Part shown: one piece after another, positions 34,681-42,755 of the stretch | How positions within the stretch are numbered: the first letter of the stretch is position 1 | How the letters are laid out: each line of letters begins with the position of its first letter | Assembly: GCA_051881815.1 (NCBI GenBank) | Contig: JBJEQP010000057.1 | Location: 62,001-126,000, forward strand | Length of the DNA: 64,000 nt | Source of the DNA: UMGS363 sp051881815 | GTDB taxonomy: Bacteria; Bacillota; Clostridia; Oscillospirales; Ruminococcaceae | Reading direction: 5' to 3' | Translations under genes and position numbers: made by a program | Notes under the pieces: generated by a model | What the model was told of the DNA's origin: nothing | The model's database searches: none | The model's input: the letters and a program-made list of their open reading frames with translations, nothing else

Positions 34681-36036
34681 TCAGTTCTTGAGATTGTTTA
34701 TGATATCCTCGATAGTTTCTTTAAGGTGGGGATCCTTATTCATTGATTTTGTGATCTCTTCACAATAATACATAATAGTGGAGTGATCTCTTCCGCCGAT
34801 ATCAAGACCGATGGATTTAAAGCTCAAGGGGGTCGTTTCCTTTATTATATAGGCGCTGACCTTTCGGGCGAGGGATATTTTCGATGTACGCTTGTTTGAG
34901 AGGATGTCTTCGGAGGTTACTCCATACACTTCGGCAACGTGAGATAGGACTCTGTCTATTGTTATGGGAGAAGGCGTATCGTCCGAAAGTATCTCTCTGA
35001 CTGTGCTCTGTGCCTGTGCGATCGTCGGAGGAGTTCCGACAAGGTGCATTGAAGCTTTCATTTTCTTCACGCAGCCTTCAAGCTGTCTGATATTGGATTT
35101 GAGCTTGTCCGCAATGTAGTTTGCAACATCGTCCGAGAGATTGAGATTAAGAAGCTCTGCTTTTCTTCTTACGATAGCAACTCTTGTTTCAAAGTCGGGG
35201 GCGGAGATATCTGCAATAAGTCCCCATTCAAAACGGGTACGGATACGGTCTTCGAGGGTTTTGATATCCTTCGGAGGACGGTCGGAGGTAAGAACGATCT
35301 GCTTGCCGATCTTATGAAGCTCATTGAAGGTATGGAAAAATTCTTCCTGCGTTGATTCCTTTCCGGCGATGAACTGAACATCATCGACGAGAAGAACGTC
35401 TGCACTTCTGTATTTCTGATGAAATTGCGAAGTATCCTTCTTCTGCTGGATAGCATTGATAAGCTCATTGGCAAAGGTTTCGCCCGTTACATAGATGATA
35501 TTGATATCGGGATTGTTCTTTTTTATCTCATTGCTTATGGCAGTCATAAGGTGAGTTTTTCCAAGACCGGAGGGACCGTGGATAAAAAGGGGATTGTATG
35601 CGCTGCCGGGATTCTTTGCAACGGTAGTGCTTGCAGCGTAGGCAAACTCGTTGGAATGACCGACGATAAATGTATCAAAGGTATAGTCATACTCGGCATT
35701 GGAGAATGACTGTTCAAGCTCGCGGCGCTTCTCAATAGGGGATTCTTCCTCTTCGTCATCCTGCACGGCTGTATCTCCAAGCGGAATTATTTCGATTTCT
35801 ACAGGAAAGCCGAGAACATTTATAAAGGCATCGGAGAGCATAGTGCTGTAATTCTTTAGGATTATACCTTTCTGAAACTCGGACTGAACATTAAAATAAG
35901 CGACATTTTCATTGAGATCGACGGGTTTAAGAGTCTTTATCCAGAGATTGAATGCAACGTCCGTCAATTCTCTGTTATTGACTTTCGTTTGAAAATAGTC
36001 GAGAACCTTGTCAAAAACTTCGACAAAGGAATTCAT
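34681..36036 (-). CDS. dnaA: Chromosomal replication initiator DnaA
   Basis: Binds DnaA boxes and opens the origin. It is 451 residues. Domain I covers the first 90 residues, followed by a short acidic linker (QDDEEEESPIEKRRE). The AAA+ core has Walker A GPSGLGKTH and Walker B LLVDDVQFI. Domain IV carries the DnaA signature DIGGRDHSTIMYYCEEI. The ATG follows CAAGGAGTAGGTTTATC. It is transcribed from a clear promoter about 50-80 bases upstream. Confidence 0.97.
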   Translation of the reverse strand: MNSFVEVFDKVLDYFQTKVNNRELTDVAFNLWIKTLKPVDLNENVAYFNVQSEFQKGIILKNYSTMLSDAFINVLGFPVEIEIIPLGDTAVQDDEEEESPIEKRRELEQSFSNAEYDYTFDTFIVGHSNEFAYAASTTVAKNPGSAYNPLFIHGPSGLGKTHLMTAISNEIKKNNPDINIIYVTGETFANELINAIQQKKDTSQFHQKYRSADVLLVDDVQFIAGKESTQEEFFHTFNELHKIGKQIVLTSDRPPKDIKTLEDRIRTRFEWGLIADISAPDFETRVAIVRRKAELLNLNLSDDVANYIADKLKSNIRQLEGCVKKMKASMHLVGTPPTIAQAQSTVREILSDDTPSPITIDRVLSHVAEVYGVTSEDILSNKRTSKISLARKVSAYIIKETTPLSFKSIGLDIGGRDHSTIMYYCEEITKSMNKDPHLKETIEDIINNLKN

Positions 36037-36084
36037 GATAAACCTACTCCTTGCGATAAAATAATAATAAGATAAATCTAAATA

Positions 36085-36113
36085 ATTATAGCATATTTTT
36101 AAGTTAATTGCAA
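36085..36113 (-). promoter_or_regulatory. dnaA promoter
   Basis: TTGCAA (36108-36113), 17-base spacer, TATAAT (36085-36090) on the minus strand, in a very AT-rich stretch. No clear DnaA box was found overlapping it. Confidence 0.8.
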
Positions 36114-36190
36114 GGGTTTTTCACAAAATAAAATGACATATATAATAGTATATAATAAAAGTTTTTCATAAGACAAAATACAATAGATAA

Positions 36191-36365
36191 TACTAATCTT
36201 CAATCAACCTATAGACAAATCCTCGGCTATAATAATTCCACTCTGCGTCAAACTCCCTTGCAAGGCATCAAGCCTTGCTGCGGTCGCTCTCCAAGGTAAA
36301 CAAGTTTACCTAATTGGAATTATTCTATCTGTCGGCTTTGTCTATAGAACGATTAAAGATTAGTA
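36191..36365. repeat. MITE-like element, family A copy 3, near dnaA
   Basis: TACTAATCTTCAATCAACC at the left and GATTAAAGATTAGTA at the right, 175 bp. The core includes the palindrome GGTAAACAAGTTTACC, shared with copies 4 and 5. It lies between the dnaA promoter and the divergent phosphohexomutase-like gene. The rest of the 36037-36469 gap is AT-rich leader and promoter DNA. Confidence 0.85.
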
Positions 36366-36469
36366 TAAATTAATTTTATAGGAAAGAAAACGGTCTATAA
36401 TATGTTGAATATTTTCCATTTTCCCGTCAAAGCTTAAAGAAATACAATTTTTTTGAAAGGCGGAAAATT

Positions 36470-37648
36470 ATGGACAGAAAGAACAGGCTTTATTTTTCGG
36501 ATGAGGGTATTTTATCATCGGGAAAAAGGATCACAGCAGATGAAGCGGCTTTGATAGGAAGGGGAGCTTCACGGCTCTCACGCAGCATTGTAGTTGGGGT
36601 AAAGGCTTCTCCAACATCGGAAGCGCTTGCGCTGGCATTTTCTGCGGCGGCGCTTGAATGCGGTGCGGATATTCTTTTTGCGGGGAATGTATCGCTGCCC
36701 GAGCTTTTCTATATTTCAAATAAGACGGATGAGGAAAGCATTGCCGTTTATATCAGCTCGGTTTTTTATCCCTCGTTCCGTTTTTTCCGCAGAGGGGGAG
36801 GAGAGCTTTCACGGGATATGGAAGAAATGCTTTTTGAAAGTGATAATATGAAAACGGAAAGCTTTGAAATCGGAAAGATATCGGACATATCTTCATTCAG
36901 AGTTATCTATGTTTCACATCTGAAAAAGCTGCTCGGGGTGGATTCGGAGAAATATGAAAGCTTCCCTTATTCAGTCGTTGTGAACAGTCCGTCGGAAAGG
37001 ATAAGGCTGCTTTTTTCCGAGGTTTTGCCGAAGGTTGAAGGAAAAGAAGTTCTTGCATTCCATATCAGCGAAGATGGTGTAAAATGCACAGCCTTTACAG
37101 AGTCAACCGGGTACATTCAATGCGGAAAGCTTATGATGCTTGCTTTGAAATATCATATCAAGGATTACAAGGGTAATGTCTTTAAGATCCCGAAGGATAT
37201 CTCGGGTGCGGCGGAGAAGATAGCGGCTGAATATGGTGTGAAGCTTGAACGCTCGCAGGAGGCTGAACTTGACTTTTACTACGATAAAATTTTACTAATT
37301 ATAGAAATAATAAGAATTATACAGAAAACAGGACAAAAACTTTATAAGCTATGCGAAGACCTGCCGAAATATGCGGAGCTTGACCGTTACATTCCTATTG
37401 AAAAGGAAAGCTCCACAGAAAAAATAAAAACACTTTGCAATGAGTATAAAAATGGTAAAAACTACATTTTGGATAAAGATTTCAGTGGAGGAGTGACGAT
37501 AAATGACGCTTTAGGGAAAATTTCCGTTACTCCGATACGTTCGGGAAAGGGAATAATGCTCCATGCGGAGAGCACGGCAATGGAATCGGCGGCTGAACTC
37601 TGCGATCATTACGAAAGAATTCTTCACGGAGAGCATGATTTTCGTTAA
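36470..37648 (+). CDS. Phosphohexomutase-like protein lacking catalytic motifs (probable pseudoenzyme)
   Basis: 392 residues with the fold signature of alpha-D-phosphohexomutases but without their catalytic residues. The N-terminus (LYFSDEGI, then IVVGVKASPTSEALALAFSA, then ECGADILFAGNVSLPELFY) aligns with the usual GIRG / VGRDTRxS / GxxVxDxGxxxTP blocks. The phosphoserine loop TASHNP is replaced by YISSVFYPS (94-102). The metal loop DGDxDR is replaced by HISEDGVKC (198-206). The C-terminal phosphate loop RxSGTEP is replaced by TPIRSGKGI. No frameshift is seen and the start has AAAGGCGGAAAATT, so it is probably an intact protein with a non-catalytic role. It faces away from dnaA. The assignment rests on my manual alignment. 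Confidence 0.65.
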   Translation: MDRKNRLYFSDEGILSSGKRITADEAALIGRGASRLSRSIVVGVKASPTSEALALAFSAAALECGADILFAGNVSLPELFYISNKTDEESIAVYISSVFYPSFRFFRRGGGELSRDMEEMLFESDNMKTESFEIGKISDISSFRVIYVSHLKKLLGVDSEKYESFPYSVVVNSPSERIRLLFSEVLPKVEGKEVLAFHISEDGVKCTAFTESTGYIQCGKLMMLALKYHIKDYKGNVFKIPKDISGAAEKIAAEYGVKLERSQEAELDFYYDKILLIIEIIRIIQKTGQKLYKLCEDLPKYAELDRYIPIEKESSTEKIKTLCNEYKNGKNYILDKDFSGGVTINDALGKISVTPIRSGKGIMLHAESTAMESAAELCDHYERILHGEHDFR

Positions 37649-37733
37649 AAACTCTAAATTTAAAAAGGTTTTGTCGATTTTTTTATGACAATAAGCAGAA
37701 AATTAAAAATCTGAAAAAAATTGAAAAAAACAC

Positions 37734-37763
37734 TTGACAGAGCAGTGCAAAATGAAATATAAT
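37734..37763 (+). promoter_or_regulatory. rpmH promoter
   Basis: TTGACA (37734-37739), 18-base spacer, TATAAT (37758-37763), giving a leader of about 115 bases before rpmH. The leader contains an AGGGTGTATTTTACCCT hairpin and a GC-rich stretch; I could not assign it to a known leader class. Confidence 0.8.
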
Positions 37764-37887
37764 AATAAATTGATAGGGTGTATTTTACCCTAATGATAAT
37801 ATGTCCTTTCGGCAGGGCTGCTTCGGCGCTTTGTCTGCGTCGGACAAGGGCAATGCTTATATTTGAAATAAAAGGAGGAGTAATAAA

Positions 37888-38022
37888 ATGAAAAGAACAT
37901 ACCAGCCTAAGAAGCTTCACAGAAAAAAAGAACACGGCTTCATGAAGAGAATGGCAACAAGAAACGGTCGTAAGGTTTTGGCTAGAAGACGTGCTAAGGG
38001 CAGAAAAAGACTCTCTTACTAA
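37888..38022 (+). CDS. rpmH: 50S ribosomal protein L34
   Basis: A 44-residue ribosomal protein, not present among longer ORFs. It encodes MKRTYQPKKLHRKKEHGFMK onwards and ends KGRKRLSY, matching L34 along its full length. The strong ribosome site AAAGGAGGAG is 7 bases before the ATG. It is the first gene of the conserved rpmH-rnpA-yidD-yidC-jag block. Its stop codon overlaps the start of a family D palindrome. Confidence 0.97.
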   Translation: MKRTYQPKKLHRKKEHGFMKRMATRNGRKVLARRRAKGRKRLSY

Positions 38023-38098
38023 GGAACACTGATTAATACGTTTCAGCCGTTTTTCAAAACGGCGAAACGAACGATTCGCTTTAATCAGCTTTTTCCTA
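38021..38098. repeat. Short palindromic repeat, family D copy 2
   Basis: AAGGAACACTGATTAATACG at the left and TTTAATCAGCTTTTTCCTA at the right are inverted, with an inner AGCCGTTTTTCAAAACGGC hairpin. It begins inside the rpmH stop codon and is related to 8937-9050. As a stable hairpin directly after rpmH it may attenuate or process the rpmH-rnpA transcript. Confidence 0.72.
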
Positions 38099-38110
38099 AT
38101 TAACAGATAT

Positions 38111-38195
38111 AAAGGGGGCAAAAGGATTCTTTCTGCCCTTTTGTATGAGTCTGAGCTTTTAAACGGACCGCAATCGGGTTTGCCCCCTTTTGTGG
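38111..38195 (+). terminator. Alternative G/C hairpins between rpmH and rnpA
   Basis: AAAGGGGGCAAA (38111-38122) can pair either with the near CTGCCCTTTT (about 38133-38143) or with the distal TTTGCCCCCTTTT (38179-38191). Both pairings end in a T-run. They may reduce read-through from rpmH into rnpA. Confidence 0.6.
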
Positions 38196-38231
38196 TCTTT
38201 TTTCTTTTAAAAAGAAATACGGCGGTTTTTT

Positions 38232-38624
38232 ATGATCTATACTATTAAAATGAAAGAGAATAAGGAGTTCCTCGGTCTTTTCAAGAAGGGATACTATGTC
38301 TGCGGAAGAGCCTGCGTTGTTTATTTCCGCAGGAACGGTACTTCAATGAACAAGCTCGGCATCTCGACGGGAAAGAAAACGGGAAACGCTGTAGTACGAA
38401 GCCGCTGCCGCAGGATAATCCGTCAGGCTTACCGTGAGAATGAGCAGCTTATCCCGAGGGGATTTAATATAGTTGTCGTTTCGCGAGAGGGCTGCGGTGA
38501 CTGCAAATCTACCGATATCAGCAAATTCATAAGGACAAAGCTTATTCCTGCAATGAATGACCCAAATCCGAAAAAGCGCAGCAAAAACGTTAAAAAATCT
38601 AAACAATCGGAAAATAATAAATAA
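38232..38624 (+). CDS. rnpA: Ribonuclease P protein component
   Basis: Basic protein subunit of RNase P, which trims tRNA 5' ends. It is 130 residues with the family signature KLGISTGKKTGNAVVRSRCRRIIRQAYRE (the RNR-type motif) and IVVVSREG. The C-terminus is a Lys/Ser/Asn-rich extension. The start has only a weak GGCGG site, common when translation is limited. It follows rpmH and precedes yidD, as usual. Confidence 0.95.
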   Translation: MIYTIKMKENKEFLGLFKKGYYVCGRACVVYFRRNGTSMNKLGISTGKKTGNAVVRSRCRRIIRQAYRENEQLIPRGFNIVVVSREGCGDCKSTDISKFIRTKLIPAMNDPNPKKRSKNVKKSKQSENNK

Positions 38625-38656
38625 TTTATTACTGTTTGTATATTACTATCTGTTAT

Positions 38657-38929
38657 ATGAAGTATATTTTATCACTGCTGGTAAAATTTTATAGAAAGAT
38701 AATTTCGCCGCTAAAACCACCCTGCTGCAAATATTACCCGACCTGTTCGGCGTATGCGCTTGAGGCGCTTCGCAAGCACGGTGCGGCAAAGGGGTCTGTT
38801 CTTGCCGTATGGAGGCTGTTAAGGTGCAATCCTTACAGCAACGGCGGTGTTGACAAGGTTCCGGATAAATTCTTCCTTTATACTCTCAAAAGCCGAAAAA
38901 AACGGGAAGAAAGAGAAAATATTATATAA
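38657..38929 (+). CDS. yidD: Membrane protein insertion efficiency factor YidD
   Basis: 90 residues from ATG 38657 (MKYILSLLVKFYRKIISPLKPPCC). It carries the YidD core CKYYPTCSAYALEALRKHGAAKG and RLLRCNPYSNGGVDKVP. It is thought to sit at the membrane surface and assist YidC. A TTG seven codons earlier is the only upstream alternative, and neither start has a strong ribosome site. It lies 32 bases after rnpA. Confidence 0.93.
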   Translation: MKYILSLLVKFYRKIISPLKPPCCKYYPTCSAYALEALRKHGAAKGSVLAVWRLLRCNPYSNGGVDKVPDKFFLYTLKSRKKREERENII

Positions 38930-39004
38930 ACTAAATGTATATATTTAGAAAATAATTACTTTATGTATTTTATTATATAGAAAATCAGAATTTTGGAGGT
39001 CAAA

Positions 39005-40165
39005 ATGGGCATAATCAGCAGAATTATCGGTTATCCGCTTGGCTGGGTAATGTGGCTGTTCTATCATCTCTGTAACAATTATGCGCTTGCGATCGTTCTT
39101 TTCACGATCGTGACAAAGCTTATAATGATCCCTACGCAGATCAAGACGCAGAAATCCACAGTCGTAATGCAGTCGCTCCAGCCGAAGCTTGAAAAGCTCA
39201 AGAAGCAGTACGGAAAGAATCAGGAAAAGTACAACGAAGAGGTCATGAAGCTTTATGCGGAGGAGGACTGCAACCCTATGGGTTCATGTCTGCCGATGCT
39301 TATCCAGTTCCCTATACTTTACGGTATATTCGATGTAGTTTACCGTCCTATTACTCATATTTTAAGGATAAAGTCGGATATTATCGAGGCTGCAAAGGAG
39401 ATACTCGCAAATACTCCTATTGCAGAGGGCAACAGTTATTTTTCTGTACGTCCCGAAATTTACATCACACAAGCTATCAAAAATCCCGAATATGTCGGAC
39501 TTTTCTCCGACCCGAAGTTCGACGAGCTTAAAGCAAAGGTACTCGATTTCAACAATACTCTTTTCGGGGTAGACCTTGACCTTACTCCTACCTTCCACCC
39601 CGAAGTATGGAACAGCGCAGCGATAATTCTTCTGCTTATTCCTATTATGTCCGGTGTATTCCAGATGGCTTCCTCCATTTACAGCCAGATCCGTCAGAAG
39701 AAGATGAACCCTTCCGCTATGCAGGGACCGCAGGCAGGCTCAATGCTGCTTCTTACCTTTGGTATGCCTATTTTCGCTGTATGGATCGCATACAAGTATC
39801 CTGCCGCTATCGGTTTCTACTGGGCAGCATCCGCATTTTTCTCCTTTATCTCAATGATAATCATTAATAAGATATACACGCCCGAATATGTTCAGAAGCT
39901 TGTTGAAAAGGATAAGCTCAAAAAGAAGAACCAGAAGAAAAAGGGAATGATGGAGCGTTATCAGCAGCTTATGCAGGAACAGATGGCTGCGCAGAACGGC
40001 GGAAAAACAGCCGTATCAAGGGTTTCCGACGATGATGATGATGGTGAAGTAAAGCTCTCCAAGTCACAGCAGAGGGAATACGAGCGCAGACTTATCAACG
40101 AAGCAAGAAGAAGACAGGCTGAAAAGTACGGCGATGAATACTACGAGGATGACGACAACGACTAA
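39005..40165 (+). CDS. yidC: Membrane protein insertase YidC/OxaA (SpoIIIJ type)
   Basis: Inserts and folds inner-membrane proteins. It is 386 residues from ATG 39005, seven bases after TTGGAGGTC. The hydrophobic segment NNYALAIVLFTIVTKLIMIP, the KLKKQYG coiled hairpin, DCNPMGSCLPMLIQFPILYGIF, and later membrane spans around VWNSAAIILLLIP, LLTFGMPIFAVWIAY and IGFYWAASAFFSF are visible. The insertion loop between spans is longer than in Bacillus (about 60 residues, FSDPKFDEL region). The tail is basic then acidic. No lipobox was noted. Confidence 0.94.
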   Translation: MGIISRIIGYPLGWVMWLFYHLCNNYALAIVLFTIVTKLIMIPTQIKTQKSTVVMQSLQPKLEKLKKQYGKNQEKYNEEVMKLYAEEDCNPMGSCLPMLIQFPILYGIFDVVYRPITHILRIKSDIIEAAKEILANTPIAEGNSYFSVRPEIYITQAIKNPEYVGLFSDPKFDELKAKVLDFNNTLFGVDLDLTPTFHPEVWNSAAIILLLIPIMSGVFQMASSIYSQIRQKKMNPSAMQGPQAGSMLLLTFGMPIFAVWIAYKYPAAIGFYWAASAFFSFISMIIINKIYTPEYVQKLVEKDKLKKKNQKKKGMMERYQQLMQEQMAAQNGGKTAVSRVSDDDDDGEVKLSKSQQREYERRLINEARRRQAEKYGDEYYEDDDND

Positions 40166-40223
40166 AATAGTCAATTTCGGCTTTTTTGCCGATGAATAAT
40201 ATTTTTTAGAGAGGAGCATTTTC

Positions 40224-41009
40224 ATGAAACAGGTTTTTACAGCCAAGTCCATAGATGAAGCAAAGGCTATGGCAGCAGCAGCATTCGGCGCTGAAGAAAG
40301 CAAGATCAAGTTCGTAGTTCTTGAGGAACCGAAAAAAGGTCTTTTCGGTATCGTAAAGGGAGAAGCAAAGGTAGAGGCTGAATATGAGCCTTCAAAGGCA
40401 CAGGTCGCAGCTGACTATATAAAGGGGATCCTTGAAAATATGGACATTGATTCCTCACTCAACGTTACAGAAACAGAGGACGGCGCAGTTATTGAGATAC
40501 TCGGCGATACAAGCGGTGCCATCATCGGCAGAAGAGGCGAAACTCTTGACGCTATCCAGTATCTTGCTTCGATGACTGCAAACAAGGGTGATAAGGAATA
40601 CTACCGCATCAATGTTGACTCCTGCGGCTATCGTGAAAAGAGAAAGGCTATCCTTGAAGACCTTGCAGTCAAGATATCCAAGACCGTTATCAGAACGGGC
40701 AGAACAACAACTCTTGAACCGATGAATCCTTATGAAAGACGCATCATTCACTCCGCTGTAGCAAACATTGAGGGCGTTACCTCCAAGAGCATCGGCGAAG
40801 AGCCTTACAGAAAGGTTTCTATTTCTTCAACAAATCCCCGTCCGAGAAGGGATGGAAAGACCGGCTACAAGCGCGGCGGAAAGAGAAACGGTGAGATCAC
40901 ACCTCGTTCGCTCGATATGATGAAGACATCCTTTGAAAAAGAATACAAGAAGCCGAAGCCTGAAGACGATCTTATTTCGGGTGATCTTTACGGCAAGATC
41001 GACATCTGA
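40224..41009 (+). CDS. jag: Jag/KhpB RNA-binding protein (Jag-N, KH, R3H)
   Basis: 261 residues. The Jag N-terminal domain is at about 1-50 (FTAKSIDEAKAMAAAAFGAEE, KKGLFGIVKGEAKV), the KH domain contains GAIIGRRGETLDAIQYLAS, and the R3H domain carries RTTTLEPMNPYERRIIHSAV. KhpB with KhpA controls envelope and division genes post-transcriptionally in streptococci. The C-terminal 60 residues are a basic, probably disordered tail. It follows yidC after 58 bases with AGAGAGGAGC before the ATG. Confidence 0.94.
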   Translation: MKQVFTAKSIDEAKAMAAAAFGAEESKIKFVVLEEPKKGLFGIVKGEAKVEAEYEPSKAQVAADYIKGILENMDIDSSLNVTETEDGAVIEILGDTSGAIIGRRGETLDAIQYLASMTANKGDKEYYRINVDSCGYREKRKAILEDLAVKISKTVIRTGRTTTLEPMNPYERRIIHSAVANIEGVTSKSIGEEPYRKVSISSTNPRPRRDGKTGYKRGGKRNGEITPRSLDMMKTSFEKEYKKPKPEDDLISGDLYGKIDI

Positions 41010-41066
41010 GGAAATATAAGATTTCCCATAGTTTTACCGCACAATTTACTTTGTGCGGTATTCTAA

Positions 41067-41297
41067 TACTAATCCCCATTTGTTCTGTAGATAAAGTCGG
41101 CAGATAGAATTGCACCAATTAGGTTAACTTGTTTACCTTGGAGAGCGACCGCAGGCGTTCTGGTCTGTCGGTCAGCCCCTCTGTCACTTCGTGACACCTC
41201 CCCTCACAGGGGGAGATCACGCACGGCAAGGGAGCTTGACGACGAGTGGTGTAATTATAGCTGCCTAATTTATCTACAGGTTAAATGGGGATTAGTA
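41067..41297. repeat. MITE-like element, family A copy 4 (expanded)
   Basis: Ends TACTAATCCCCATTTG and AAATGGGGATTAGTA. At 231 bp it is the longest copy: the core contains GGTTAACTTGTTTACC plus an additional stretch with CTGTCACTTCGTGACAC and CCTCCCCTCACAGGGGGAG hairpins not seen in other copies. It separates jag from mnmE. Confidence 0.85.
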
Positions 41298-41315
41298 TAA
41301 TATTCGGAGGAATTT

Positions 41316-42689
41316 ATGGCAAGATCAAATACAATTGCTGCCGTTTCCACGCCGAGAGGTGCAGGCGGAATAGCTGTTATAAGAATAAGCGGCGATGATG
41401 CTTTTTCTGTATGCGATAAGATATTCACGCCTATATCAAGCCGCAAAAAACCGTCCGAGATGGACGGCTACACCTGTGCGTTCGGAAGGATAGAATATGA
41501 CGGAGAATTTTTCGACGAATGTGTGCTGACAGTTTTCCACGATCCGAGGTCGTACACGGGGGAAAACGTTGCGGAGATATCCTGTCACGGCGGTATTTTT
41601 GTTACGGAAAACATCTTAAAGCTTGTTTACTCTCTCGGTGCAAGGCCCGCTGAACCGGGCGAGTTCACAAAGAGAGCTTTTCTCAATGGAAAGATGAATC
41701 TTATCGAAGCCGAATCGGTTATGGATATAATTTCGGCGGAGGGAAGCGCAAGTCTTCGTTCGGCTGCTGCGCTCAAAAAGGGTGCGCTTTTCGGCAGGAT
41801 AAATGAGGTATCAAAGTCGCTTTTGCATCTGCTCGGTGAGCTTGCTGCCTGGAATGATTATCCCGAGGAGGACATCCCCGCGGTCGATGAAGAAACAATG
41901 CTCGGGACGCTGACAAGTGCAAAAGCTTTACTTGAAGAGATACTTTCGACATACGACTACGGCAGGATATTACGCAGCGGCATTGACACTGCTATTATCG
42001 GCAAGCCAAATGTCGGAAAAAGCACTCTTATGAATCTTTTGAGCGGATGCGAGAGGAGCATTGTGACAGATATTGCAGGAACTACCCGTGATATCGTTGA
42101 GGAATCTGTTCGGCTCGGAGATATCGTTTTAAGGCTTTCCGACACGGCAGGTATCCGTGAAACGGAGGATATCGTCGAGGGCTTCGGCGTAAAAAAGGCA
42201 GAGGAAAAGATAGATTCTGCCGACCTTGTACTTGCGGTTTTTGATAACTCGCAGGAGCTTTCGCCCGAGGATATTGAGATCTGCGACAAATGCAGCGGAA
42301 AAAATGCGGTTGCTGTTATTAACAAGACTGACCTCGGAACAGTTATTGATACCGATTTTATCCGTTCAAGATTTGCTTCTGTTATTGAGATATCTGCAAA
42401 GTCGGCTGAAGGACTTGACAAATTACAATCTGTACTTACAGATATGTTTAAAACAAACAGTATAAACTATGATTCAGGTGTAATTGCAAATGAACGTCAG
42501 CGTGACTGCGTGAGAAATGCTTTGAACAGTCTTGATGAGAGTATAGGGGCGATAAAATTCGGTTCTACGCTTGACGCTGTTACAATACTAATTGATGAAA
42601 GTGAGAATTATCTGCTTGAATTGACGGGAGAACGTGCCAGTGAAGCAGTTGTAAATGAGGTTTTTTCTCATTTCTGTGTTGGAAAATAA
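41316..42689 (+). CDS. mnmE: tRNA modification GTPase MnmE
   Basis: With MnmG it makes 5-carboxymethylaminomethyluridine at wobble U34. It is 457 residues. The N-terminal folate-binding domain starts MARSNTIAAVSTPRGAGGIAVIRISG. The inserted Ras-like G domain has GKPNVGKST, TDIAGTTRD, DTAGIRETED and NKTD. The C-terminal cysteine motif FCVGK is complete. The start follows CGGAGGAATTT. It is co-oriented with mnmG, 66 bases downstream. Confidence 0.97.
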   Translation: MARSNTIAAVSTPRGAGGIAVIRISGDDAFSVCDKIFTPISSRKKPSEMDGYTCAFGRIEYDGEFFDECVLTVFHDPRSYTGENVAEISCHGGIFVTENILKLVYSLGARPAEPGEFTKRAFLNGKMNLIEAESVMDIISAEGSASLRSAAALKKGALFGRINEVSKSLLHLLGELAAWNDYPEEDIPAVDEETMLGTLTSAKALLEEILSTYDYGRILRSGIDTAIIGKPNVGKSTLMNLLSGCERSIVTDIAGTTRDIVEESVRLGDIVLRLSDTAGIRETEDIVEGFGVKKAEEKIDSADLVLAVFDNSQELSPEDIEICDKCSGKNAVAVINKTDLGTVIDTDFIRSRFASVIEISAKSAEGLDKLQSVLTDMFKTNSINYDSGVIANERQRDCVRNALNSLDESIGAIKFGSTLDAVTILIDESENYLLELTGERASEAVVNEVFSHFCVGK

Positions 42690-42755
42690 AGGAAATTGTT
42701 CTTTGAAATAACAACGGTGTAATTTTTCCACCGTTTTAAGATAGGAATATTGAAA

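Noticed and set aside
37764..37887. rpmH leader as a ribosomal-protein leader or riboswitch
   Set aside because: Only a short AGGGT/TACCCT hairpin is visible and no known conserved leader motif.
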